Source: an uncultured Spirochaetia bacterium
Lineage (GTDB): Bacteria; Spirochaetota; Brachyspiria; Brachyspirales; Brachyspiraceae
Length of the DNA: 53,668 nt
Direction of reading: 5' to 3'
NCBI GenBank assembly: GCA_947040945.1
Contig: CAMRCO010000002.1
Location: forward strand, 1-53,668
The notes beneath the pieces are model-generated. The model was not told the DNA's origin. It saw only the letters and a program-made list of their open reading frames with translations, and did not search any database. Both the position numbers and the translations under genes were made by a program. Shown here one piece after another: positions 24,260 to 36,541 of this stretch. The number at the start of each line of letters is the position of its first letter. Position 1 is the stretch's first letter.

Positions 24260-26031
24260 ATACCATTCCATTCCTTTGGTGGATTATCATTTTTTATTCT
24301 ATCTAAAAATACTAAAGCTGGTGGCAAATTGCTTTTGGCAAAGTGTGTTTTAGCCTTATTCCAATCTCCATTATAATAAAAATGTAGTCCTTTTTCATAA
24401 CTTTCAAAGTCTTTTTCTATTTTGTTAAAAGATTTCATAGGTATAGGCCAATATATTTTTTTACCCAAAGTTTTTCCAAAAACTTGCACAGTATCTATTT
24501 CTAGAAAAATATACTCTTTTTCTTTATTTTGAAAATTACTTTCTACATCATTTTTAACATACTCAGAGCATATAACTGGTATTTGGTATAATTTTGTAAG
24601 CCCCTCAAGTCTTGAGGCATTGTTTACATTATCCCCTATTACAGTATTAGTCATGTGTTCATAACTTCCGATATTACCGTAGAATACTCGTCCTCCATCA
24701 ATTCCGACACCAACTTCTATCGATACAGACTCAAAAACTTTCTCCTCGACTTCAGTTAAAGTAATATTCTCCTCAAGTAGCCTTTCTTTTCTTTTCTTCA
24801 TTTCTTTTCTTAAATTTAATGTTGTTTTTTGAATGCTGTACGCAGTTTTTATAGCTTGAAGTGATTTATTATCTTTATTGTTATCTTCTATATTTTCCAT
24901 AGTTCCATAAACAGCTAAAAGAGCATCTCCTATAATAGAGCCTATAATGCCATAATTTCTTACAATTTGTTCAATAGCACATTCATAGTGTAAATTAAGT
25001 AGTTTAATAATATCATTTCCAAGCATTTCAGTTATAAAAGTAAATCGTCTTATATCTGAAAAAAGTATTGTAAGTTCTTGCTGTGAGCCTTCAAGTTTTA
25101 TTTCTTTTTCTCTATATACTCTGTAAGCAACATCTTTTGATACAAACTTCTTAAATATTTCAATTAGGTTAGATATTGTGTCTGAGAAAACATTAAAAGT
25201 TAATCCTAAAAATGTTATGTCATCATTTGGGGCATTAGAAAGATCAAGCTTATTCATAGTTTGATCTTTATTCATTCGAACAAACTCACGAGTAAATATT
25301 CCAATATATCTTAAAATATATCTTAATATTAAAATTCCTATAAGTGTTGATATACTTGTAAAAATAAATATAATAACAAATATTATCTTAAATGTCTTAT
25401 TAGAGTCACTATAAAAAGTATTAACCTCTTCTGCTCTCATTATATAAAGATTCCATTTTTCTTCATACTTGTATGCACCTAAATACTCTAAATTATTATA
25501 ATTAAATAGTATAATTCCCTGTTTATTTTTTTTAATTGTGTTTAATGATTCAGTATCTGTAAATATTTTTGGAATATTTATTCTTGCCCCTGTGAAGTTT
25601 ATAGTTCCATTTTCTTCTATCCCAAGAGCAATGCCTGTACTTGTTGTTGAGTTATCCATGCTTGACGCTTCTATATTTCTTATAGCTCTATCTTTGAACT
25701 TTTTTAACTCATTTTTGTCTAAATCGGATAGATTATTTTGGTTTGTAATATTTAAGGCTGCTATATTTAACTGAAACAAGTCGTATTGAGTAGTAGATAA
25801 ATTAAATAAGTCTGTGAGGTCCTTGACAAGTATTTGTTGTGCTAACTTTGTCATTGCTGCTCTGTGCATAAACAGGTTTATATAATTTGATGAGAAATTT
25901 GATACAAGCATTATAATGATAAATACAAAAATAATTTTTGTTGAAACAGGTATTATCCTGATTTCGCCAACTTTAAATCCAAAGATAGATTTTAATAGTT
26001 CAAAAAAATAATTAATTAGTCTAGAAGCCAT
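24238..26031 (-). CDS. membrane class III adenylate/guanylate cyclase
   Basis: A 597-residue protein. Membrane helix 1 lies at about residues 28-48 (IIFVFIIIMLVSNF), then an extracytoplasmic sensor region to about residue 215, helix 2 (IIFVIIFIFTSISTLIGIL) and a HAMP-like linker. The catalytic domain begins near residue 315: ELTILFSDIRRFT carries the first metal Asp, IIGDALLAVYG the second, and GVGIDGGRVFYGNIGS and NNASRLEGL follow. A short C-terminal region resembles a TPR unit. It makes cAMP or cGMP in response to a periplasmic signal; the base specificity cannot be read by eye. First gene of a three-gene operon with two exported or membrane proteins of unknown function. Confidence 0.9.
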   Translation of the reverse strand: MASRLINYFFELLKSIFGFKVGEIRIIPVSTKIIFVFIIIMLVSNFSSNYINLFMHRAAMTKLAQQILVKDLTDLFNLSTTQYDLFQLNIAALNITNQNNLSDLDKNELKKFKDRAIRNIEASSMDNSTTSTGIALGIEENGTINFTGARINIPKIFTDTESLNTIKKNKQGIILFNYNNLEYLGAYKYEEKWNLYIMRAEEVNTFYSDSNKTFKIIFVIIFIFTSISTLIGILILRYILRYIGIFTREFVRMNKDQTMNKLDLSNAPNDDITFLGLTFNVFSDTISNLIEIFKKFVSKDVAYRVYREKEIKLEGSQQELTILFSDIRRFTFITEMLGNDIIKLLNLHYECAIEQIVRNYGIIGSIIGDALLAVYGTMENIEDNNKDNKSLQAIKTAYSIQKTTLNLRKEMKKRKERLLEENITLTEVEEKVFESVSIEVGVGIDGGRVFYGNIGSYEHMTNTVIGDNVNNASRLEGLTKLYQIPVICSEYVKNDVESNFQNKEKEYIFLEIDTVQVFGKTLGKKIYWPIPMKSFNKIEKDFESYEKGLHFYYNGDWNKAKTHFAKSNLPPALVFLDRIKNDNPPKEWNGIWKATEK

Positions 26032-26487
26032 AAATTTAGAAGTTCCCTATTTATAATGTCGGAAATATAGTTCAGTCTATTAAGTATATTTGTACTGGCT
26101 CAGAAATTTAAGTAATACTTTTAAAATAAAGATAACTATTAAAAGCATATAAGAATCTAATAGATTTTAATTTGTGTTTTTTTATATATTAAAAAGTTAC
26201 ATAAAGTTTAGTCTTTTGCTACTCAGAAATTATATAAGTTCTATTTGTAGTTTTTTAGGTATTACTTAAGTAGAATTTATCATGTTTATTTGTTGAATAT
26301 GCACATTTTATGTTGACTTTTCATTTTTTATTAGTATACTTACCTAAGATGTAAAGTTATAATGCACTTACATAACTAGTGTACCTATTAATATAAAATA
26401 AAACACTAAGTTTGATTTTTATGAGGGCTGCAATTAGCGGTCTGAATTTTTAAATATTGTCTTAGTAAAAAAATATAAGGAGTTGTT
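26032..26487. other. 456-bp intergenic region between the cyclase and V-ATPase operons
   Basis: No gene seen. It separates two divergent operons. The left part holds the cyclase leader (AGGGA before its ATG). The right part holds the V-ATPase promoter at 26313-26340 and a leader of about 140 bases. The rest is plain AT-rich sequence. Confidence 0.6.
26313..26340 (+). promoter_or_regulatory. promoter of the V-ATPase operon
   Basis: TTGACT, 16-base spacer, TATACT, about 140 bases before the first gene. Confidence 0.6.
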
Positions 26488-27102
26488 ATGGTCGAAGATA
26501 AAAAACTTGATAGTCTTTTAGAGCGCATTTATCAAGATGGTGTCGAAAAGTCTAACAGGAAATCAGAAGAGGTTTTGGCTAATACTCAAAGAGAAGCTGA
26601 TAAAATCATATCAGATGCCAAAGAAAAAGCGAGTTCTATTGTTGTAGAGGCTGAGAAAAAAGCAGAAGAGCTTAGACGAAATACTTTAACTGATGTTTCT
26701 ATGTCAGGAGAACAGGCTATTAGTGCTTTAAAGCAACGCATTAAAGACTTAATTGTTACTGATGTACTTGCTAATGATTTAAAAGAAGCTTTTGTTAATG
26801 CGTCTTTTTTAGAGTCTCTTATATTAGAGATTGTAAAAAAAGGTGACTTGTCAGACAGTAAAGGTGATATATCTTTATATTTTCCTGAAAGTAAAAAAGC
26901 CGAAATTGAGAATACGGTTGCATCTAGTATAAAAAAATCTATTAAAAATGTTGTTATACAATTTGATAGCAAATTATCAAATGGATTTAAGATAGTGCCT
27001 GCAGAAGGCAACTATAAACTACAGTTCACTGATGAGGATTTTGTAGAGTTTTTTAAAGACTATATAAAACAGAAAACTGAAGATATCTTATTTAAGAAGT
27101 AG
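26488..27102 (+). CDS. atpE: V-type ATP synthase subunit E
   Basis: A 204-residue peripheral-stalk subunit. The first 80 residues form a long Lys/Glu/Ala helix (EVLANTQREADKIISDAKEK...EKKAEELRR), the stalk coiled coil. The C-terminal half is the globular head that contacts the A3B3 ring (VIQFDSKLSNGFKI resembles the family's conserved GGF/GFKI segment). Strong ribosome site AAGGAG. First gene of the seven-gene V-ATPase operon. Confidence 0.88.
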   Translation: MVEDKKLDSLLERIYQDGVEKSNRKSEEVLANTQREADKIISDAKEKASSIVVEAEKKAEELRRNTLTDVSMSGEQAISALKQRIKDLIVTDVLANDLKEAFVNASFLESLILEIVKKGDLSDSKGDISLYFPESKKAEIENTVASSIKKSIKNVVIQFDSKLSNGFKIVPAEGNYKLQFTDEDFVEFFKDYIKQKTEDILFKK

Positions 27103-27109
27103 GTATAAT

Positions 27110-27946
27110 ATGAGTTCATACTACTATCTTCTGTCGGGACTTCCTGAGATTAAAGTCTCTGACACGAAAGCTAAATATGATTTGTCGTTTATAACAGGGA
27201 ATATAATAGAGTCCCTTGTAGGTAAAGATGAAAAGTATTTTAATTATTTAGTTTATCAAGAAGATAATAAAAATCTTATAAGAGTGCTTGCTAGACAGAA
27301 AGGTTTGTTTTGCCCATATACTTCGCATATAGTACCAAGTACTTTTAGTGAGGAGACTTTAGAGAAGCCTGAGCTTATCTCAAACTTGCCAAAATATATG
27401 GTCAAGTTTATAGAGGAATCTAAAAGACTTGAGTGGGACAGTGTTAGGCATATGGAGAATTATCTTTTAGGTCTTTATTATGAAGAAATGATAAACTCTA
27501 AATGTAGCTTTATACAAAAATATGCTACATATATGAGAGACCTTAAAAATGTTCTTGTAGCATTAAATGCACGTGCTTTGGGTTTTACGGGAGAGGCTAT
27601 ACATAAAGAGCTTATAGGGGATTATCCATTAATTACAGCTTTAACAAAATCTAGTGCTAATGATTTTGGTGTGGGGCGTGATATTCCTTATATTGTTACT
27701 TTTGTGGATGCTTTTAATACTGATGAGATAATCGATTTGAGCGACATAGAGCGTATAGAGTTTTCTTTAGTTTCTGATTTTTTAGATAAAGAAGTAAGTA
27801 CAAAGACATTCACAACAGAAAATCTTTTTTCTTACTACATACTGCTATGTTATGCTTTTAAGTTTAATTCTAGAAATGAAGAGGAAGGTAAGGCGTATAT
27901 TGATACTCTTACTAACTCGCTTAGAGAAGAAATTATTATAAGTTAG
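27110..27946 (+). CDS. DUF2764 protein of spirochaete-type V-ATPase operons
   Basis: A 278-residue protein with the characteristic start SSYYYLLSGLPEIK. It is largely helical, without membrane segments or signal peptide (EWDSVRHMENYLLGLYYEEM, RDLKNVLVALNARALGF). In V-ATPase operons of spirochaetes and some other bacteria a protein of this type sits between E and A, the place where subunit C stands in archaeal operons. A C-like central-stalk or coupling role is plausible but is inference. It begins 7 bases after subunit E. Confidence 0.8.
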   Translation: MSSYYYLLSGLPEIKVSDTKAKYDLSFITGNIIESLVGKDEKYFNYLVYQEDNKNLIRVLARQKGLFCPYTSHIVPSTFSEETLEKPELISNLPKYMVKFIEESKRLEWDSVRHMENYLLGLYYEEMINSKCSFIQKYATYMRDLKNVLVALNARALGFTGEAIHKELIGDYPLITALTKSSANDFGVGRDIPYIVTFVDAFNTDEIIDLSDIERIEFSLVSDFLDKEVSTKTFTTENLFSYYILLCYAFKFNSRNEEEGKAYIDTLTNSLREEIIIS

Positions 27947-27991
27947 ATATATCTTATATCGTTTGCTAATTACTCAAAATAGGAGAGATAA

Positions 27992-29755
27992 ATGACAAAA
28001 GGTTATGTGACGGCTATCATATCAAACTTGATGTCCATCGAGGTTGATGGACCTATAGCTCAAAATGAAATTTGTTATGTTAAAACTGGTGATACTATGC
28101 TTATGGCTGAAGTTATTAAAATAGCTGGTAATACTGCTAGTGCTCAGGTTTTTGAATCTACTCGTGGAGCTAAAATTGGCTCTGAAGTAGAGTTTACAGG
28201 ATCAATGCTTGAAATAGAGCTTGGGCCCGGACTACTTGGTAAAAACTTTGATGGTTTACAGAATAACTTAGACTATTTAGACGGTGTGTTTTTGGAGCGT
28301 GGTAAGTATAATGACTTATCAGAAGATACTAGCAAAAAGTATGACTTCAAACATATTGCTAAAGTAGGCGACACAGTTTATGCTGGAGACTGGCTTGGTG
28401 CGGTTAAAGAAGGTTGGATTGATCATAAAATTATGGTTCCTTTCAAGTTCGAAGGAAAGGGAGTTATTAAATCATTAAGTTCAGAGGGTTCTTATACTTT
28501 AACTGACACTGTTGCTGTTATCACAAATGAAAATGGCGAAGACGTTAATGTTACTATGGTGCAAAGATGGCCTGTAAAGCTTCCTGTAAGAGCTTATAAA
28601 GACAAGCCAAGACCATTTAAATTGCTTGAAACCGGTATACGTACAATTGATACGTTTAACCCAATAACAGAAGGTGGTACAGGATTTATCCCAGGCCCTT
28701 TTGGTGCTGGTAAAACTGTTATTCAGCATGCTTTAGCACAAAATGCTAATGCTGACTTAATTGTTCTTACAGCTTGTGGAGAACGTGCTAATGAGGTTGT
28801 TGAAATTTTTACAGAGTTCCCACACCTTACAGATTCTCGTACAGGTAGAAACTTGATGGAACGTACAACTATTATTTGTAATACATCTAATATGCCAGTT
28901 GCATCTCGTGAAGCATCTGTTTATGTTGGAATGACTATAGCTGAATATTATAGAGCTATGGGTCTTAAAGTTTTACTTTTAGCTGACTCAACATCACGTT
29001 GGGCACAGGCTTTACGTGAAATGTCAAACCGTCTAGAGGAATTACCGGGTGCGGATGCGTTCCCTATCGACTTGCCTGCTATTATTTCTAACTTCTATGC
29101 CCGTGCGGGTTTTGTATATTTAAATAATAATGAGACTGGTTCTATTACATTTATAGGAACAGTATCACCTGCTGGTGGAAACTTAAAAGAGCCTGTTACT
29201 GAAAGTACACGTAAAGCGGCTCGTTGTTTCTATGCTTTAGCTCAAAAAAGAGCTGACAGTAAGCGTTATCCTGCTATTGACCCAATTGATTCTTATTCAA
29301 AATATATTGAATATCCTGAGTTCATTGAGTTTGCTAATGCTAATATTGAAGAAGGTTGGGCTGATAAAGTTCGCCATGCAAAAGACCTTGCGCTACGTGG
29401 ACAAGAAGCTGCTGACCAAATTGGTATTTTGGGTGATGATGCTGTGCCTCTTGAATATCATCAGCGTTATTGGAAAGCAGAGCTTATAGACTTTGTTTTC
29501 TTACAACAGGATGCTTTTGATGCTGTAGATAAAAATTGTCCAATAGAGAGACAAAAAGAGCTTATGAATCAGGTTCTTGATATTACAGATTCTGATTATG
29601 AGTTTGAAGATTATAATGAAGTTGGTACTTATTTCAAGAGACTTATTAATGCGTTTAAACAAATGAATTATAGTAAATATGATTCAGATGAGTATAAAAA
29701 ATATGCAGCTGAAATGAAATCAATATTCACTGAAAGGAGTGTAGTACATGCCTAA
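27992..29755 (+). CDS. atpA: V-type ATP synthase catalytic subunit A
   Basis: A 587-residue catalytic subunit that hydrolyses or makes ATP. The Walker A motif GPFGAGKT is at about residues 234-241, Walker B LLLADSTSRWAQALREMS, and the non-homologous bulge domain typical of A subunits lies before it (GPGLLGKNFDGLQNNL, KVGDTVYAGDWLG). The length is normal for V/A-type A subunits. Ribosome site AGGAGA. Its last codons overlap subunit B by 8 bases. Confidence 0.97.
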   Translation: MTKGYVTAIISNLMSIEVDGPIAQNEICYVKTGDTMLMAEVIKIAGNTASAQVFESTRGAKIGSEVEFTGSMLEIELGPGLLGKNFDGLQNNLDYLDGVFLERGKYNDLSEDTSKKYDFKHIAKVGDTVYAGDWLGAVKEGWIDHKIMVPFKFEGKGVIKSLSSEGSYTLTDTVAVITNENGEDVNVTMVQRWPVKLPVRAYKDKPRPFKLLETGIRTIDTFNPITEGGTGFIPGPFGAGKTVIQHALAQNANADLIVLTACGERANEVVEIFTEFPHLTDSRTGRNLMERTTIICNTSNMPVASREASVYVGMTIAEYYRAMGLKVLLLADSTSRWAQALREMSNRLEELPGADAFPIDLPAIISNFYARAGFVYLNNNETGSITFIGTVSPAGGNLKEPVTESTRKAARCFYALAQKRADSKRYPAIDPIDSYSKYIEYPEFIEFANANIEEGWADKVRHAKDLALRGQEAADQIGILGDDAVPLEYHQRYWKAELIDFVFLQQDAFDAVDKNCPIERQKELMNQVLDITDSDYEFEDYNEVGTYFKRLINAFKQMNYSKYDSDEYKKYAAEMKSIFTERSVVHA

Positions 29756-31070
29756 AGCATTTCAAAAAGTTTATACAAAATTGGTTCAAATTACTAAAGC
29801 GACTGTTGCACTTCGTGCAGAAGATATAGGTTATGATGAGATGGCTACAGTGGATGGACGACCTGCTCAGGTTGTAAAAATGATTGGAGACATCGTTACT
29901 TTACAGGTTTTCCCGGGTACTGAAGGAATTCCTACTAATGCTGAAGTTGTATTTTTAGGACGCCCACCACGTCTTACTGTTAGCGATCTTTTAGCAGGTA
30001 GGTTTTTTAATGCTTATGGAAATCCTATTGATGGTGGAGCTCCAATTGAAGGAAAAGAAGTTGAAATTGGTGGACCTTCTGTTAATCCTGTTCGTCGTAA
30101 ACAGCCGTCTGAGCTTATTGCGACAGGTATTGCTGGGATTGACTTAAATAATACACTTGTTACAGGGCAGAAAATACCGTTTTTTGCTGACCCTGACCAG
30201 CCTTATAATGCTGTTCTAGCTCAAGTAGCTTTAAGAGCTGAGGCTGACAAAATTATACTTGGTGGTATGGGACTTTCTAATGATGACTATTTATCATTTA
30301 AGAATACGTTTACTGAAGCTGGAGCATTAGATAAGATTATTTGTTTTATTAACACTACAGATGATCCTCCAGTAGAGCGTCTTCTTATTCCTGATATGGC
30401 TTGTACTGCTGCAGAATATTTTGCTGTTGAGAAAAAACAAAAAGTTCTTGTACTTCTTACAGACATGACACTTTATGCTGACTCACTCGCTATTGTTTCG
30501 AACAAAATGGATCAGATTCCGTCAAAAGACTCAATGCCAGGTTCTCTTTATTCTGACTTAGCTAAAATATATGAAAAAGCAGCTCAGTTTCCTGACGGTG
30601 GTAGTATCACTATTATTGCTGTTACAACTCTTAACGAGGGAGACATTACGCATGCTATTCCTGACAACACAGGTTATATTACTGAAGGTCAGTTATTCTT
30701 ACGCCGTGATGCTGATATTGGTAAAACAATTATTGACCCGTTCAGAAGTTTATCACGACTTAAACAGCTTGTTATAGGTAAAAAAACTCGTGAAGATCAT
30801 CCTACTGTTATGAACACACTAGTACGTTTATACGCTGATGCGGCTAATGCTAAAATGAAGCGTGAGAATGGATTTGACCTTACTGAGTATGATGAGCGTT
30901 GTTTAAATTTTTCGAGCGAGTATTCTGAAAAGTTACTTGCTATAGATGTTAACATTGGTATTGAAGAGATGCTTGACACTGGATGGTACTTAATGGGTAA
31001 ATATTTCAGTAAATCAGAGGTTGGTATTAAAGACTCACTTACTGATAAATACTGGAAGGATGTTAAGTAG
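29748..31070 (+). CDS. atpB: V-type ATP synthase subunit B
   Basis: A 440-residue non-catalytic nucleotide-binding subunit of the A3B3 ring. It has the B-type degenerate P-loop region (TGQKIPFFADPDQPYN) with no GKT. It also has the conserved PPVERLLIPDMACTAAEY, VLLTDMTLYADSLAI and MPGSLYSDLAKIYEKA segments and the C-terminal GWYLMGKY. Starts inside subunit A with AAAGGAG upstream. Confidence 0.96.
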   Translation: MPKAFQKVYTKLVQITKATVALRAEDIGYDEMATVDGRPAQVVKMIGDIVTLQVFPGTEGIPTNAEVVFLGRPPRLTVSDLLAGRFFNAYGNPIDGGAPIEGKEVEIGGPSVNPVRRKQPSELIATGIAGIDLNNTLVTGQKIPFFADPDQPYNAVLAQVALRAEADKIILGGMGLSNDDYLSFKNTFTEAGALDKIICFINTTDDPPVERLLIPDMACTAAEYFAVEKKQKVLVLLTDMTLYADSLAIVSNKMDQIPSKDSMPGSLYSDLAKIYEKAAQFPDGGSITIIAVTTLNEGDITHAIPDNTGYITEGQLFLRRDADIGKTIIDPFRSLSRLKQLVIGKKTREDHPTVMNTLVRLYADAANAKMKRENGFDLTEYDERCLNFSSEYSEKLLAIDVNIGIEEMLDTGWYLMGKYFSKSEVGIKDSLTDKYWKDVK

Positions 31071-31113
31071 ATTAGTGCTTGTTTTGAAAACTACAAATTA
31101 GGATAAAGTAATT

Positions 31114-31709
31114 ATGGCATTAAAGTTTCAATATAATAAAACTGCTCTTCAAAACCTAAGGCGTCAATTATCTATTCGTGAAAAGGCTTTGCCTACTCTT
31201 AAAAGTAAAGAGGCTGCTTTAAGACTTGAAGTTAGAAAAATTATGATCGAACTTTCAAGCATTAAAGAAGATTTAGAATCTTTACTTAAAAAAGCGGAAA
31301 GTTATAATTCTTTTTGGACTGAGTTTCCTTCTATTGTTAAGGTAAATAAAGTTAACTCTTATATTAAGAATATAGCAGGGGTTAAAGTTCCAATATTAGA
31401 AGATATAGATTATAAAATTGAGCCTGTGAGTTTATTCAATATGCCTTCTTGGATTAGAGTTGCTATTGATATGTTTAAGAGTATTATGACTTTGGAAATA
31501 AAGATGGAAGTTTTAGAGACACGTCTTCATGCTCTAGCTTATGCTAGAAAAAAGACTACTCAGAAAGTTAATCTTTATGAAAAAGTGCAAATACCTGAAT
31601 ATAGTACAGCGATTATTAAAATTAAAAGGTATATGGAAGACGAAGAGAACTTAAGTAAATCGTCACAGAAAATTGTAAAAGAACGAAATAGGAGAAAGGA
31701 GGCTGAATT

Positions 31710-31713
<4 letters not shown>
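31114..31713 (+). CDS. atpD: V-type ATP synthase subunit D
   Basis: A 199-residue central-stalk (rotor shaft) subunit. It starts with FQYNKTALQNLRRQLSIREKALP and has two long helices at the ends (residues about 5-65 and 140-195) that form the shaft, as in the family. The last codon region overlaps the start of subunit I by 4 bases (ATGA). No subunit F gene follows or precedes it in this operon. Confidence 0.92.
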
Positions 31714-34086
<2,373 letters not shown>

Positions 34087-34106
34087 TAAAACAAAGTTAT
34101 AAAATT

Positions 34107-34150
34107 AAAGCCACAGTATAATAATAAAATATTTACTGTGGCTTTGTTTT
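34107..34150. terminator. bidirectional terminator between V-ATPase and TPR gene
   Basis: A perfect 12-bp stem AAAGCCACAGTA/TACTGTGGCTTT with a 15-base loop, followed by TGTTTTATT on the plus strand and by a T-rich run on the minus strand. The right arm overlaps the stop of the convergent gene. Confidence 0.88.
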
Positions 34151-35077
34151 ATTGTTTATTTTCATCAAGTATATTAATTCTTCTAATGTGTTTTTGTCTT
34201 TAGTGTAAATACTTATAGATTTTTTTAGTGCTTCTATTGATCTTTCATAGTCTCCAATAGTCAGATAAACTTTTGAAAGATAATTATAATAAAGATGGTT
34301 TTTAGTTTTTTTGTCTATAGCTTTGTTTATAAACTCAAGAGTTTTTTCTTTGTCACTTTCTAGAACATTTTTTTTGTACTCATTATAATAAATGTATGAA
34401 TTTATGTATAGAATATAGTGATGATTTTTTTTTAGATTAGTTTTCACTTCATTAATTAATGTTCCCGACATAGACTCTTCACCATTTAGAAGCAAAAAGT
34501 CAATATAATCAATATTAAAATAGATATTATCTTTATGAAAAGACGCAAAATATTCATACGTTTTTTCAATATTATCATTATTTTTAATTAGGTTTTCATA
34601 ATAGCCTATTAAAGTTATATATGTGTCATAGTCAATAAAAACTTCATCATCAGTTTTATATATATAATTTAGCAAACTATTTACTGAAGTATATACATTA
34701 TCTTCTTTATTAAATGTTTTATACTCTACCCATGATTTTATATTTTTTTTGTCATATATAAAATATGTTATACTAAAAGCATTTTTATATCTTTCTACTT
34801 TGTATGTAATAACTGAGTCTACTTTATAGTCATCTATCATATTTGGTGATAAATATTTTATTTCCTCATAATTAAGAGAATCATTTTTTTCAAATATAAT
34901 GTTTATAGGAGAATATAAAAATACATGCTTTAAGATTAAATCTTTTACAGCATAATTTATGTATTTAATTTTTTCATCATTTGTGTTGTCATTTGGCTCA
35001 ATGAGTAAAATAATTTCAGAGCTAAAAAGTTTAGCTGATATTAAACAATAAAATAAGATGAAATAGATTTTTTTCAT
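34133..35077 (-). CDS. exported TPR-repeat protein
   Basis: A 314-residue protein with a signal peptide (IYFILFYCLISAKLFSSE). The first half is unassigned (beta-rich, VDSVITYKVERYKNAFS). The C-terminal part has at least two TPR-like units (NHLYYNYLSKVYLTIGDYER followed by SIEALKKSISIYTKD). TPRs bind proteins, probably in the periplasm here. It starts 12 bases after the GNAT gene ends, so the two are likely cotranscribed. The exact family is not recognised. Confidence 0.78.
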   Translation of the reverse strand: MKKIYFILFYCLISAKLFSSEIILLIEPNDNTNDEKIKYINYAVKDLILKHVFLYSPINIIFEKNDSLNYEEIKYLSPNMIDDYKVDSVITYKVERYKNAFSITYFIYDKKNIKSWVEYKTFNKEDNVYTSVNSLLNYIYKTDDEVFIDYDTYITLIGYYENLIKNNDNIEKTYEYFASFHKDNIYFNIDYIDFLLLNGEESMSGTLINEVKTNLKKNHHYILYINSYIYYNEYKKNVLESDKEKTLEFINKAIDKKTKNHLYYNYLSKVYLTIGDYERSIEALKKSISIYTKDKNTLEELIYLMKINNKTKPQ

Positions 35078-35089
35078 AAATTATTATAA

Positions 35090-35626
35090 TTAATCTTTTA
35101 TAAACTCTGACTTAAAAAGCCCCATGTATATTCTGTCATAATATTTTCCATGTCTAAAAATCTCTTCTCTATGTATGCCTTCTTCTTTGAAGCCTATTTT
35201 TTTATAGAGATTTCCAGCTTTACTATTAAAACTAAAATAACTGAGCATTACTTTACGAGCATTAATTTCATCAAATATAAAATTGCAAAGTGTAATTAAT
35301 GAGTCTTTTCCGTATCCTTTACCTTGATGTTCATTTGCTATAAAAATTCCTATTTCGGCTATACGTTCTCTGTTTAGGTATTTATTAATTCCACACCCGC
35401 CTATATACTCGCCTGACTCTAAACTTTCGATGGCAAAATTATATGTGTGTCCTTCAGGCATTTTCATAGACATATCAATAAAAGATTTTTCAGAAGCATA
35501 AGAGTATGGGAATATGGCGGTGGGGGATAAATTACTTCTTATTCCTTCTTCTTCAATAAGTTTCAATACTGTTTCAGTATCGCTTTCTTTGTATGATCTA
35601 AGTTTTATAAGTTTTCCTTTAAACAT
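35090..35626 (-). CDS. GNAT acetyltransferase, RimJ/RimL type
   Basis: A 178-residue protein with the RimJ/RimL start (KGKLIKLRSYKESDTE). The acetyl-CoA loop is IGIFIANEHQGKGYGKDSL (a version of R/QxxGxG/A) and the C-terminal strand NSKAGNLYKKIGFKEEGIHRE is also present. It acetylates a primary amine, on a protein N-terminus or a small molecule; the substrate cannot be told. Ribosome site GGAGG, 9 bases before ATG. Confidence 0.9.
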   Translation of the reverse strand: MFKGKLIKLRSYKESDTETVLKLIEEEGIRSNLSPTAIFPYSYASEKSFIDMSMKMPEGHTYNFAIESLESGEYIGGCGINKYLNRERIAEIGIFIANEHQGKGYGKDSLITLCNFIFDEINARKVMLSYFSFNSKAGNLYKKIGFKEEGIHREEIFRHGKYYDRIYMGLFKSEFIKD

Positions 35627-35697
35627 AAAAGACCTCCAATTAAATTAATATTTAATTCTATCATAAGAATGCAAAAAAAAATAGTATTATGATAACC

Positions 35698-36348
35698 TTA
35701 TATGTGTCCGAGTATAGGAAGCCCTGTTATTAAATAGAAAGCTATATTATTTATGAAGCTGATAATTGTTCCTATAATAATGCCTACTATTACGTCAAAA
35801 GGATAATGTAGTCCTACAAATATTCTGCTGTATCCTATTAAAATTGCTATTATATAAAAAATTATAGCAGTGTTTATGCTGTATGTTCCCATCGACATAG
35901 ACATAGCAAATGAAACCATAGTATGTCCTGATGGAAATGAGTGAATATCTGGCGGTAACATAAATGGTTTTTTGAAGTGCTTTTTATATGGTCTAAGCCT
36001 TCTCACAAATTTTTTGATATATAAAAAAGTTATAATTGAAAGAAAAACGCTTATTATAGCACGTGTAAAATATAGTGAGGCATTTGGTATTCCTGAAATA
36101 AAAAAATATAATGACAAAATTGCCCAAACATAGCCATCACCAAGCCTACTCATCCCCCTCATAAACTTTTTTATAATATTTTTTCTTTCAGTTTTAAATA
36201 TTTTAAGAAATAATTTATTGTCCAAAAAAGACACAGCTTGAATTATAGGAAGACTATTAATATAAGCCATTCTCTCTTTTTGTTTTTTATTTTTAATGTA
36301 TATTTTATGTCTTTTACGTCTGTATTTTGCTTTCTTTTCTTCATTCAT
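35698..36348 (-). CDS. PAP2-family membrane phosphatase
   Basis: A 216-residue integral membrane protein. All three PAP2 motifs are visible: KKFVRRLRP, HSFPSGHTM and SRIFVGLHYPFDVIVG, with catalytic His residues in motifs 2 and 3. About five hydrophobic segments follow a strongly basic N-terminus (KAKYRRKRHKIYIKNKKQ). Members dephosphorylate undecaprenyl diphosphate or phosphatidic acid; which is used here is open. Transcribed alone. Confidence 0.9.
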   Translation of the reverse strand: MNEEKKAKYRRKRHKIYIKNKKQKERMAYINSLPIIQAVSFLDNKLFLKIFKTERKNIIKKFMRGMSRLGDGYVWAILSLYFFISGIPNASLYFTRAIISVFLSIITFLYIKKFVRRLRPYKKHFKKPFMLPPDIHSFPSGHTMVSFAMSMSMGTYSINTAIIFYIIAILIGYSRIFVGLHYPFDVIVGIIIGTIISFINNIAFYLITGLPILGHI

Positions 36349-36476
36349 TTATATTATTCTTAAATTAAAATTATCTACTCTATTAACTATAATATTTTTT
36401 TCTGTTATGTCAACTGCAAAAGTTATTAATTGAAAATTTGGTGTCGGAATATCTTTCTATAACATTATAAATTTAT

Positions 36477-36504
36477 TTGCAAATAGTGTATATTATAGTA
36501 TAAT
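36477..36504 (+). promoter_or_regulatory. promoter of the lipoprotein gene
   Basis: TTGCAA, 16-base spacer, perfect TATAAT, 38 bases before the start codon. Confidence 0.6.
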
Positions 36505-36541
36505 TAATATGTGAGTTTATTAATTTAAGGAGGAATTGATA

